NCBI GenBank assembly: GCA_002633005.1
Contig: NMRA01000016.1
Location: 590,443 to 654,442, forward strand
Direction of reading: 5' to 3'
DNA from: Phoronis australis
Taxonomy: Eukaryota > Phoronida > Phoronidae
DNA: 64,000 nucleotides
A program made the translations under genes and the position numbers. Positions 46,201-59,400 of the stretch are shown here, piece by piece (position 1 is the first letter of the stretch; each line of letters opens with the position of its first letter). The notes beneath the pieces were generated by a model. The model saw only the letters and a list, made by a program, of their open reading frames with translations. It did not search any database and was not told where the DNA came from.

Positions 46201-49200
46201 AACGTCATCGATGGACCTGGGAGCTTGTGTGAAGAGTTCCCCAACGCCTACCTCAATTACACGCAGGACCAAAATGATGTACTTCTGATGGATAAGCAGA
46301 TCATGACTCCAGGAGGACTACCGGGGGTTATTGTGTCCAAACTCAGCAACAATGATCCCAACACATTCCAGCACAGTGGGTACGAGTGTCTGAAATGGCT
46401 GCAGGCTGATGAAAGCAGAACGTTTGATTTTAACGAAACATCCTGCGATCAAGTACCAACGACTATTGATCAAGTTGACGAGGCCTACTGGCAGAAAATT
46501 AATGACACGAGGCTTGGGGATATCACGTGTTACGTGAGAGGTCACAAGAGAGGATGCTACAAGAAGAATGGAAAACTCCTAAGACGGAACTTCAGACAGA
46601 CGCTGTTCCACAATATTTTACGGAGAAGAGAGGCTGGTGATGAAGAAGATTTGTTGGCGGCCGAACACTGCTGCTCCTCGTTGAACATAAGAACTTTAGC
46701 CAGCTCTTCAGCTCTTTGCAAGCAGTTCCTGGCAAGACGACCACTTTGCAGTAGCAAAAAGTTTTCAGCGAAACGCCTAGGTTTGTATTCTTGTTCACTA
46801 ATAATTGGTTCCTGTGGGAGAAAGTGAATTTTACAAAGCAGTCTACTCTTTACAAATAAGAAACCCAACCATTCAAGAACATTAAGGTTGTCAGTCTTAT
46901 TTTGCGTCTGGAAGTGTTGCTTGTGATGTTACTGGCTTCATTCGTATGCCTAATATAATCTCATCTTCTCTACAGCTAACTCTGTTGGTGATCCACATAT
47001 TGCAACTTCCGACGGATTCGCTTATTCCTTTAACGGTCACGGTGAATACCTGATGGTAAACCACTCCAAGTTCGTGCTCCAAGGTAGGACTCAAAAAGTC
47101 ATGAAGAACAACACGGAGAGGTGCGCCACCATTTTCTCTTCGGTTGTGGCACAGCAGCTCAGCCCTCAGAGTGACGTGGTTGAGTTCAGGATGAACAGCA
47201 CTGGTGATGGAATTGGTAAGAATGTTATGTAACTTCATGCGTAGTCGATTCAGCTTCATCAGTGTATTTACATATTATGCGGCAAAATCATATTTTTTGA
47301 ATTCCTAACAAGTCAGATTGCAACCTTATCCAGCGTTACATATCTTAAACCATAATATCTTAGCTGTATTGATTTTGGTGCACAAGAAGACGTGTCCGTC
47401 ATATCCAACTTTTTGAGTAGTTTAGATTCCTCCGGGCCAACCGCATAAGACGACTGACTGCTTCTTTGTGACCTCTCCCGGATTACAGACAAATCGGGTG
47501 TCATCCGCTAACAGCTTGACCGGCGGAACCGGGGAAGACAATGAAGTTTAGCGAATTTGTCAGTTCTTTCTAACGTCATGAGTTGCTGAGTACAAGAGTA
47601 ATTGAGATGTGCGTTGGAACCTGGGGCGTTTTTCACTAAGTGTCTCGTAACTTTACTTCGTTTTACACAGAGCTAAACTGAGACTTACTAACTCATGTGC
47701 TGTACAAGAAACAAACACGTCATTGCCTTAACACAAAATTCCATTGATCTTTACTGCTTTCAGGATGGATTTTAAGTTTTTAGAGTTTGAAGAACATGTA
47801 GCCAAAAACGATTACAACATTTATAGCGGTTACATTTGTCAATAAAAAACATTGCAGAATGACAAAAGGACGATTCCAGCTGAATACGACGATTTCAACT
47901 TGTTCCCTTTCAAGTCAAATATCAAACGTCAAAAGGAGAACACTTCGCGCTGAGTGACACAGTAGACCAACAGATATTGACCATAAATACTATGTATCAC
48001 TGGCTTGAAACGAGACAACAGTCGAACGTTCGGAGAATTTTTAGGCTTTGGCGCCGAACCACCAGTAGCCTACGGCAGTCGGTTGCTAGCTACACTGTAC
48101 GACTGCGCATGCGCTAAAACCTCTGATAGAACAATACAGACTGGATGCCAGACAACCGATGACAAAGATGATGACTATTGTAGAGAAAATTAATTGTGTA
48201 GTCTATTGTTTGCTGGCTTGTCGTCTAGTGCTTCCCTGAAATGTCAAAACAAAGAATAATCAGGTTAACTTTTTTCCGTACTCATGACTTACATGTATTG
48301 TCACACCACTCTGTTGCAAGAAACGAGTCTTCACTCAGCGATCATTCTGGAANCTTAAACCATAATACCTTAGCTGTATTGATTTTGGTGCACAAGAAGA
48401 CGTGTCCGTCATATCCAACGTTTTGAGTAGTTTAGATTCCCCCGGGCCAACCGGATAAGACGACTGACTGCTTCTTTGTGAGTTCTCCCGGATTACAGAC
48501 AAATCGGGTGTCATCCGCTAACAGCTTGACCGGCGGAACCGGGGAAGACAATGAAGTTTAGCGAATTTGTCAGTTCTTTCTAACGTCATGAGTTGCTGAG
48601 TACAAGAGTAATTGAGATGTGCGTTGGAACCTTGGGCGTTTTTCACTAAGTGTCTCGTAACTTTACTTCGTTTTACACAGAGCTAAACTGAGACTTACTA
48701 ACTCATGTGCTGTACAAGAAACAAACACGTCATTGCTGCCTTAACACAAAATTCCATTGATCTTTACTGCTTTCAAGACGAATTTTAAGTTTTTAGAGTT
48801 TGAAGAACATGTAGCCAAAAACGATTACAACATTTATAGCGGTGACATTTGTCAATGAAAAACGTTGCAGAATGACAAAAGGACGATTCCAGCTGAATAC
48901 GACGATTTCAACTTGTTCCCTTTCAAGTCAAATATCAAACGTCAAAAGGAGAACACTTCGCGCTGAGTGACACAGTAGACCAACAGATATTGACCATAAA
49001 TACTATGTATCACTGGCTTGAAACGAGACAACAGTCGAACGTTCGGAGAATTTTTAGGCTTTGGCGCCGAACCACCAGTAGCCTACGGCAGTCGGTTGCT
49101 AGCTACACTGTACGACTGCGCATGCGCTAAAACCTCTGATAGAACAATACAGACTGGATGCCAGACAACCGATGACAAAGATGATGACTATTGTAGAGAA

Positions 49201-52200
49201 AATTAATTGTGTAGTCTATTGTTTGCTGGCTTGTCGTCTAGTGCTTCCCTGAAATGTCAAAACAAAGAATAATCAGGTTAACTTTTTTCCGTACTCATGA
49301 CTTACATGTATTGTCACACCACTCTGTTGCAAGAAACGAGTCTTCACTCAGCGATCATTCTGGAAAATTAGCGACCTATGCAAGTACAATGTAGGAACTG
49401 CCCTTGCCAGGAAACGAAGTAATTGGTGAAAACTGATCATCTCAATCAAGGTGTAGAAAGTCTTATTTTGTGAGGTTGAACAAATGTTAATGCACTCCTG
49501 TCTGAAACCAAATTTACCTCGTGGTGGCCACCAGTTCGCCCCCCCCAAGTGTGGCCACTTGCCAGCCTCACTGTTTCTCTTTTCCCTACAAATACAACGC
49601 CTACATATTTGTTAAACCAATGCACTTGTGGGGAACAGTAAGTGTTCTGAAATGTGCTTTATAATACATTTGATAGCTGACTTTCGAAATAACGGCGTCA
49701 TACTGAAGTTTACTGAGTTAACCCGCCAAACGGCGATCAAATCTTTGGTGGGTATGCGTTCAGCGCCACCAACAGATCCTATACAATCCGTGCGGGAGGT
49801 TTCAACCTGGTTGTATAATTAGCTTTTTAACAACTTTCCTGGTATTATATTGTTGGCATATCTCCACTGCTGTGAGGTGGGAGGTACCAATGCATTACAA
49901 AAAAGGCAAACCAATTGATAACTAGGAACGCCCAGTTCCATATATTTCCCTCTGCAAAGATGTACATGTATTCGCGTCAGAGTCATTGGGTGCACCGATA
50001 AAACAGGATCATTTCGATCCCAGTCGGTGTCAAAAAGCTAACTTTAAATAACCAAACAATAGGAGGGGCTGACAATGGAATCTATTCCTCTGCTTTTATA
50101 TTTATGATCCGTTACGTAGTAACTGAATTTCTGTCCACCAAATCTGATTCCAGATCAATCACTGGGAAGTCACTTTTGTGCTCTCAATACTCTAGAGATT
50201 GCCAAATTAAAAGTCCCTTATTACCCCCAAGATCTACTATGTTGATTGTCATTTTGGCACAATGAAAGGTGTCGTAACATTTACCGGTATTACTGTCATA
50301 CCACACTTGTGTTATCACTGTCAATGGATTTTTATAGATGTATATCGAAACAAGGCTGTTCAAGCATCGGCTGGCCAGGACATTCTAACTACAGAGCTGG
50401 AGTGGACGCAGGTCAAGATAGCAAGTCAAGATGAGGCTGGGACGCGGAGTTACCTCATGAAGTTCTCCAACGAAGAAAAGGTCAAAATATCCATCTCGTT
50501 TGGCATGATGACTGTTTCTTTGGTTACCCCTGGTGACTGGAGTGGACAGTTGCAAGGCATGCTGGGTAACGCTAATGGTGACCCCAAAGACGATATCGTA
50601 AACCCAGATGGATCGCCTGTGGTCAATGGAATTAATTCTACGGAAGAAGAACTGTATACATGGGGCCAAAAATGTAAGTTGGAACACCATTCTTTGTTCT
50701 GAAGCTTTTTTAAGTCATGAGGGAGTGTACAAACGCACGCATACTCTTACGCACAAATGCACGCCCCCGTATTGTTATTCAAAATTTGTGTGCCGTGCAT
50801 TAACTTCCTTGCAGGCTATACTCTACAATAATCGGAAATGAAAAGGATCAATTAATTAAATTATTAATTAATTACTTAATTAAATTTTGTAAAGACAGGA
50901 AACCCTTACGAGTGGATTGAAAACTAAACAGCATTCAATCATTGTTATTTTATTTTTGGAAATATTGTTCATACAGAATGTGGTGCTATGATCTGAGTAT
51001 GAGCTGGCATCACCAAGAACACAACGGTTTTTGCAATGGCCAGGATTGGCAGTATGAGAATGTCGTCTCGGGAGGCGCTCGTGAACAGGCTCATTGACAG
51101 CATATGCAATCTCATAAGCAATGGTGAAGTGTGGTTTTCTATAGCTATACATGTGCACAAAGAATGCTAGAAAACCTGTTGTAATTCTCTCGTGAACTGT
51201 GGCACAACACGAAACAAAACAAAGGAGCTGTTTAAATCTGCAACAAAGTCATTTCTTTCCTTAGGGCGAATAACAAGCATGAGTGACTCGATGTTCCAAT
51301 ATGGCGCCAATGAAAACCTTACCACATTCTACGACTCCGCTTTCCAACCGTGTTTCTTCAATCCCAACCTCACTCAGATGTTCCCCGACCAGTCACTGCG
51401 CACGCAGGCACTTGGTGCATGCAACGGTGGAGCAGAGGACAGCGATCCGAGCCAGAGGCGAGAGTGTTACTTTGACTTCCTGGCGACCGAGAACGCAGCT
51501 GCTAGTGCCAGTACTTCGTCCCAGAAGACTGAATTGGCCAGCGAGCAAGAAAAGTTGTGTAAGTTCGTAGCAGCAAAACTCTTTATATTATTCCAGACGT
51601 TCTAACTAAGATTGTATGAGCGGACGAACAAAAACGCATTTAAGTGGTTTGTACATTGTCGTTTGCTTTACTGCGTCAGTAAAATGAGATGAGCTCGTGA
51701 TGTGCTTAGTTATTTGGAAAGCCGTACAGTTGTTGAATAACCTTGGTGTGTTCTAACTTCAGCTAACTATGCACCGAGTATAAACAACACGGAAGAGCTG
51801 CAAGTTGTTGTTGGCCAGTCCTACTCCAACCTGGCAACAGTGCTGGCTACGGACGAGAACGACGGTGACACCGTCTCAATCTCGTTAAACAGCGATGTGC
51901 CTACTGGAGTGGCTGTTGATGCAGCCACTAACGTGTTGTCATGGACAAGCGTGCAGTACACAGCAAACGCCTCCATTATTGTCACCGCCACTGACCAGAA
52001 GGGGGCAGCATCATCGTGGGAACCGACAATCAGATTGTGCAACTGTCAGGTAAACATCCTGTCCTTCCTCACAATTTGATGAGATGAGGACACTTTCAAC
52101 ATGTAACTTATATAACGTGAGTGCCTCCGCAGATGGCATCAGTGGAATTTGAGATTTTTTAAATTTCTCAAAAATAATAACGATAAAAACAATTTACTAG

Positions 52201-55200
52201 CTTGAGATTTCACTGGGAAGTCATAAGAAACATTTAGTGAAATTCTTACCAGACTTTGGTGGAAGCCCAAAATTTCTTTTGACAAATTATTTTCAAAGCA
52301 CAAGTTTTCACAGCTGTTTTGATGAGACCTTAACCTTGACATTCTAGACGAGAGTCATATTTTCTTGACATGAACAATGCTGCTCATAGGATTGCATGAT
52401 GGCATTGATGATGGCAGCTCTATTGTATCAGGAACCGTTCACAACTTTTGTAATCTTCCCTAGCGTACATTAACATTGAAACAAAGTTGGGTGAAATTCT
52501 TCGTTTTAATCTTTAGAATGGGGGAACGTGTCGCTTCGAAGAAACCAGCGTGGACACGTTTTTTGTCGTCCCGTGCTCCTGTCCAAACGGTTACGAAGGC
52601 GACTTCTGTGAATCTGACATCGACGGTTGTGCGGATGCTCCGTGTTACACGGGAGTTACATGCACGGACATCAAGGCGACCGAACTGACAGTGAATGGAT
52701 CACAGTATGAGTGCGGACCATGTCCAACTGGCCTAGTTGGTGACGGGACAACTTGTACCCCTAGAAATGAATGCGAAGAAGACCCGACTATATGTAAGTA
52801 AGAAAAAGGTTGTAATGCTAACAGCGGCGAAGGTGGATTTGTTTGAAGTTCACGAAATCCTTCTAGCGCCTTGATTGGACGCCAGGACACACTTTGCACA
52901 CTCCCGCTTAAAGACATCACGTGAAAGTTATTTGATGACCAGCAATTAGCAGTTACGAGATTTTGTCGCATGGAAATTCCTTGAGTTTACCGAAATTTCT
53001 AGTGCCGTCACTCTGACTCGTCTTGAAATTCGGAACAATAAACTTGAGTCGAACATTATATCATGCACAGTCAATGTACAAAGCGTAGAATTATGGCAAT
53101 ATACGTTAAAGTTAACGATCATATGTCTCACTTGTGTTGCATAGTGATATCCCTCGAAGACTTTCGTAATAGCGCCAAACTTGAAAAATATGGTACAGTA
53201 TTTTACAAAGTAGTCCAGTTTTTCGTTAACCTTCTGTTGTTCTGGGTATTACCAGGTAACCAGATCTGCGTCGACCTTGCCAATGGGTACGAGTGTCAAT
53301 GTAACGCCGGCTATTCGCTCATCAGTACCAGCACGTGTGCTGACGTGGATGAGTGTGCCAAGGGAACCCATGATTGCGACACCAACGCCAACTGTGTGAA
53401 CACCGAGGGTAGCTTCAATTGTTCTTGCAAGAGCGGATACACGGGAACAGGTATACATTTTCCTTTTGCAGTATCTAGACTTGAAAGCTCAAACTCTGGT
53501 TAGCAGCTATGTCATATTTTCAGTTAGATCTTCTCAAATACAATAAGAATGTAAGAAGTGGTGTTTGAAGAGAAGAAATCACGATACACTGCAAAATGCG
53601 CTATTACTTGCAGCTGAGGTCAATAGTTTAGCTTGTGTGGATCACCAAATTTATCAACAACTTGTTTAACTCCATTTGGTTCTTAAAACAACTTGTCTTT
53701 TTTAAGAATCTAGAAAAAGGTCCTTCCGAATGGCAGTGCTGTCGCTCTTTAAAATTGTTCGATAAAATTGTGTCCTTTGTGAGATTAGTTTACTCAAGTT
53801 GTAAAGGTAATAAAGACAACAGACACAAAATTAGCGAAGGTGGATCAAACGTGTTGAGACCGCAGCAATACATGAAACACGAAATTAGTTGCCACGTTCA
53901 AATGCAAAAACTATCACGTGTTGTGGTCCAAGTACTCATTATTTGATTTTTTACACTTGCAGTTGACTTGACCTGATCAATCCCAAATGTTAAAAAATAT
54001 TTTGGTTCTAATAAATGCCCTCAATTTTGTAAACAATCAACGAAAATGTGAAAAGGAATTTCTGTAAGCTTCAGAGAGCAGCACACGTTTCTCTCCGGTC
54101 TGGTTTATAAAACGGGAGATTGGGAGAGTAATAGAGCGTATGCGGACTAAGGGGAGAAGTCATAAATAATTGCAGAGATAAGTCCCCTCAATTACAATTC
54201 AAATCTGCGAATCTGATATCAAGAGATTTTTTCTTAACCACTATTCATGCACGGGTAACGATCGTTAGATTTTCAAATAAAGTTATAACCGACCTCAATC
54301 ACAATATTTTTTGCGGTTGCGCCATTTCTACACGCACAAACCGCGGACTTATATAACCCTAGGTCTTTATTCCTTTACAGCATCTCGTAAGAGTTTAAGC
54401 AGTGTCACTTACTTTATGGATAAAATTACACCTGGGCCCGGAGTCTAATCCCTGTGCTCGAAATCGAACGTGAAATTATTTTCGGCTTTTCCATTCTACT
54501 TTAATATACACTCCAGACAATTGTCTGTTAATATGTGCGCTAGTAATGTTATGGTTTACATGGATGACCGTCTAATACAGTTGCCCTTTATGATCCCACC
54601 ATTTAATCTGTAAGTTCAAGCCTAAATTCAAAACTTTGAGTTTGTATTCGAAATCTCTCTCGATTTTGCAGCTCATATCTAGGGGTCATCAAATGCAAAC
54701 ATAGATTGTAAACTCCTCTAGTTAAACCATAATGTACAAGAGCATAGAAAAATAGACGTTTAATCTCGAGTTCGTATTAAAGCAGGTGGGAAAATGTCAA
54801 GAAATCGAGTACAAAGATTAGACCCCGGGCCCGGTAGTTTTTAGTTGTACACAGGAATACGAAGTACTGAAACAGTAACTTCAATTTCTACACTAGGCAA
54901 ACAGGATGCTTGTGTAAACGTTGACGAATGCTCTGAGAATCCAAACCTGTGCGGCGCCAACTCGTGGTGCTCAGACAACGAAGGCAGCTATGAGTGTGTA
55001 TGCGACACGGGTTATAAGAAGAACTCCGCAGGAGAGTGTGTGGACGTAGACGAGTGTCTTACAGACAACAACTGTAAACAGGTGAGAATCGTCGCTGCTC
55101 TGTGTAATTGACATGCATGATTCTAAGAGCTTGTTCCGAATAGCCGGCCTGTCAGATCAAGGCAAAATTGGATACACGAGGGTGTTGATTTTAGGACCCC

Positions 55201-56396
55201 AACATTAAAGCACACTCTCAAAGACGAATAATAGAACAGATCACCAAATGGCAAAACAAGTAACTAAAGATGAACAAATGACGGCCGTATTTTCGCACTT
55301 GTCAAAGAGAGTAAGAGTACACAGTAAGCTTGTGATCAGGCAACTCCGTAGGTCGTGTCTTCAGCCAATAAATGGTCTACCAATACACGTCATCGTTGCG
55401 TCACGTGGTCACCTGTGAACTATTAAATAACATGAAATTCCATTGGCCGATTTAAAAGGGTGTGCATACGTTGAGCTGGTCACCTGATGACTTAACAACT
55501 AGGTTCAGTAATTTACAGTTTTTATTGAAAAGAAAGCATGTGAAGCTACTATCCTTCATGTGAGTTTGTTATGAATCTTCTACTGTAGGTTGTGGGACAC
55601 TCCACGTGAACACATGACACCGATGAAATCCACTAACAAATGACCTCAAAATCGTCCTTAGAGGTTAAATCAACGCATTTCATGTTCTTCAAACTAAGAA
55701 AGTTACCATTGCCTTTGCAGAACTGCGTCAATAAAGTTGGAAGTTATAGCTGCACTTGTGACTCGGGCTTTGTGTTGAATCAAACCGATCTCGTCACTTG
55801 TGACCCTAGCCAAACGTGCTCTACTGACCAGCGCAATAAATGCGACGGAGGAAATAGTCGCGCGACATGCGCTGTTGATCCCAACAATCCTGGAGGCAAC
55901 CCTCTGTGCTACTGTCCTGCGGGTTACGCTTTGAACAGCAACACTTTCTTTTGCGAAGGTAGAACAACCTTATTAGCAAAGTAAAACGTACAGCAATGAT
56001 GCATAAATGGTAAATGAACACAAACGTTTCAATTACGTGTCGTTTCTCCATGGTTCAAAATAAAGATCTGTTATTGTGAAAAGTTCGGGTAGACAAGGTT
56101 TTTATGGCTTCTCATTTCCACAAGTATTTTGCCTAGGAATATTCTCACAGCTGTTGTTTGTGACAAAAGCCACGTCAATTCGTCTTCCAGACATAGATGA
56201 ATGTGCCACCAACACAGACAAGTGTTCCTCCACTGCCGTTTGTGCCAACACTGACGGCGACCACCTGTGTAATTGCCAAAGTGGTTACGAGCACGATGTC
56301 GACGATATTTACAACAGAACATGCGTTGGTGAGTTGACTTAGTAGAACTTTTATGACACACACACACGCACGCGCGCGCACACACACACAAACAAA

Positions 56397-56434
<38 letters not shown>

Positions 56435-59400
56435 TTCCCACTTTTTGATATGACGACCATATCGTATTTTACCCTATAAGCACACGTTCCTTTGCAACGA
56501 AGTGAGTATGTATCGTTGGCCAAACAGGTGAACGTTACGCCGTTAAAATGTACCGCAAATAATTACTTTAGTCCTCAAATAATTACTTTATGCTGTTAAA
56601 TTACGTGCGAAGGTTAATTCTTGTTAGAAGCGTAAAGTTATTACTTGCGATGTAATTTGACGGCGTAAAGTAATTATTTGCGGCGTAATTTAACGGCGTA
56701 ACGTTCACCCAATTGGCCAACAAAAAGTATGGCACGTTGTTCATGTGCCACTCAAGTATGTGACAAGGCGAATCACAGCAAGTATCTCTTTTTTATATGT
56801 CGGCCTTTTATGGACAGTTTCGGTGTTCAAAACATGCGAGTAGTGGCAGCTCATTTCCATTTCTTCTGACGTCACACGGGCCTGCACCCTTCAAGTAGTT
56901 TAGTACCAGTCCAAGGGTCTCTTTGCATTAAACCTGACTTGGACGTTTGCAATTTCTTTGGAGGCATTACGTTGAACTTCGTTTGGTGCACAGGACTCAC
57001 AAATGGTCGAATAGGGGAAAATACATTTTCCACAGTAAACATTCTTAAGGTTGTTAATGTTGTTTGAGAGGGAGAATATTTTTGTTTCATGTCGTTTAGA
57101 AAATCTTCAAGCCATTAAATCATTAACACGCCTCTTCTTGCCAGATATCGACGAGTGCACGTCAAGCTCATCTCCTCACCAATGCTCTCAACAATGTCAG
57201 AACACAGTGGGAAGTTACTCCTGTTCCTGCCCGTCAACCTCCACGCTCGCGTCCGACAAACGCTCTTGCACTGGTAGGTAAACAGTGTCCTTAGGTTTGC
57301 CATTTTGTATTTGTTCGTGACTTGAGTCAACGAACACCCCCGGTATCTCTTGTGGTCATTACACTTTCAGCCTTTGTCGCCATCCAACTTAGGATTATGT
57401 TACATCTTATCGAATGGTGTATGTATTTAGTCAAACATCTGCAAAACTATAGTTTTTACTTCCACCTACATACCCGTCATCCATCACATTGCTAATAAAG
57501 AGTTTGCCAAAAGTCATTACGTCAGGAGTGGCGCTTCCTTACAAAAGTGGTTCGTTTCATACCGACCACCCACGATGTATAAACAGTGCATGTAATAACG
57601 TTCTTGTTCGGATAACTTCACCATTTGGTCATTTCTAGACATCGACGAATGTAGCGCGGACTCAACGAACAACTGCGATAAGACCTACGGCATCTGCGCT
57701 AACACGGATCCTGGATTCAAATGCTCTTGCAAGGCAGGGTACACGGGAGATGGTGTCAACTGTTTCGATCTGGACGAGTGTAACCAACCAGATAGAGGCG
57801 GGTGCTCACAGGGCTGTAACAACAATGGGGGAAGCTTTCAGTGTTATTGCTACCCTGGTTACAAACTCAATTCAGACGGAAAAACTTGCGCAGGTCAGTT
57901 CACCAGATGAATTAATGTAATAAGCATCCGAACATAAGACCCAAGTAAGGATCGGATGTTCAACCACTAAACTAACATTGTCGAAATTATAGGAACGTGA
58001 GATTTTGTTTATTTCGAGATTTCATACAAAGGAAAAACATATTATGTTGAATTGAGCACTGCACGTTTATCTTTCTGTGTAAATTACTTGCAGATATCGA
58101 CGAGTGCACGGAAGGAACTAACAAGTGCTACTCCAACGACAACTGCACCAACACAGTAGGGAGTTACACGTGCTCATGTCCTACAAACTACACGCTCAAG
58201 TCGGACGGAATCACGTGTGAATCCATCTACAAGTAAGCGTCGCTTCAATATGTAATCAAAAACAAAACTGGGAATAGCCAAATGCTTGCTGTTCTAAAAG
58301 TTGTCGATTTAATGGCAAAGCTTCTACGTAACCAAATCCGTAGCAAATACGCAGGCTTACTAGAAAGTTCAGGCCAAACACGAACATCTGATGCACAAAC
58401 CTTTTTTGATTTATCAAACGCTCATCGATAGAAACGTGATTTCTCATTAATTTGACCACAAGTTTTAAGACATCTTCTGTTAAAAGATTTGGAAATTGCC
58501 TCTTGACATGTACGGCTATGTTTGGTGGTCTCAGAACAATGTATAGCTAAAATGTATGACGAATGAGCGAACGTAAAAAACGACTATAACCCTGTTACCG
58601 CCAGGGTAGTAAATACATAAGGTAAATACGACACCAGCATGAGCGCCTCTCCAGTGGATATGCAGATATGAAATCAGAGGAAGAAGCGAAAATTCATGAT
58701 GTAGCGTTTTCAGTGTTGGTAACAACAGATATCAACTACATGAGAACCGTGTCTTAAACACCATTGTCTTTTGTCACCGCTAAGTCCAAGCACATGAGGT
58801 GTCAGGAAAACTCTACTGTTTCCCAGGTGCGTGAATGAAAGTGTGTGTAGCCACACCTGCTCACCTGTGAATGGTATCGACACGTGTCAGTGTCCTCGGG
58901 GGATGCAGCTCGACTCATCCAACAAATACAAATGCGTAGACGTGGACGAGTGCTCTGACCCGTCCCTGCACAACTGCCTGGCTCAGAACAACGTAAAATG
59001 TGTGAACGTGGAGAAAAGTTTTAAATGTGAGTGCACAGACGCCAGCAAGTTCTACCAACTAGAAGATGCCAAGTGTGCCAATATTGACGAATGCCAGACT
59101 GGCGCCTATACATGTTCAAACAACTCCATGTGCGTGGACGCTAACCCGGGTTACACGTGTGCTTGCAAGCAAGGCTACTACCCCTCCGAGGGCACATGTA
59201 TTGGTGAGTTGCAGTTTGAACAATTTGTTAGTAGTACAGTGTACAGGCGTCCATAACCCCATGCAGCAAATGCGTACCTCTTGGCGTTTAGTCGATTACA
59301 TGAATATTCAAAAACGTCCTGTAACAAAGCCAATGAAGATTTAAGCGAACTCCACTGGAATGTTCCCTAGCACCATAAACGATCTACCGTCAAACTTATT

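Noticed and set aside
48005-49206. Two identical 62-codon frames
   Set aside because: They are the same intronic sequence in the two duplicated blocks; no splice sites in phase.
56175-56523. Minus-strand frames rich in Cys-Val repeats
   Set aside because: Translation of the CA microsatellite and antisense of an EGF exon.
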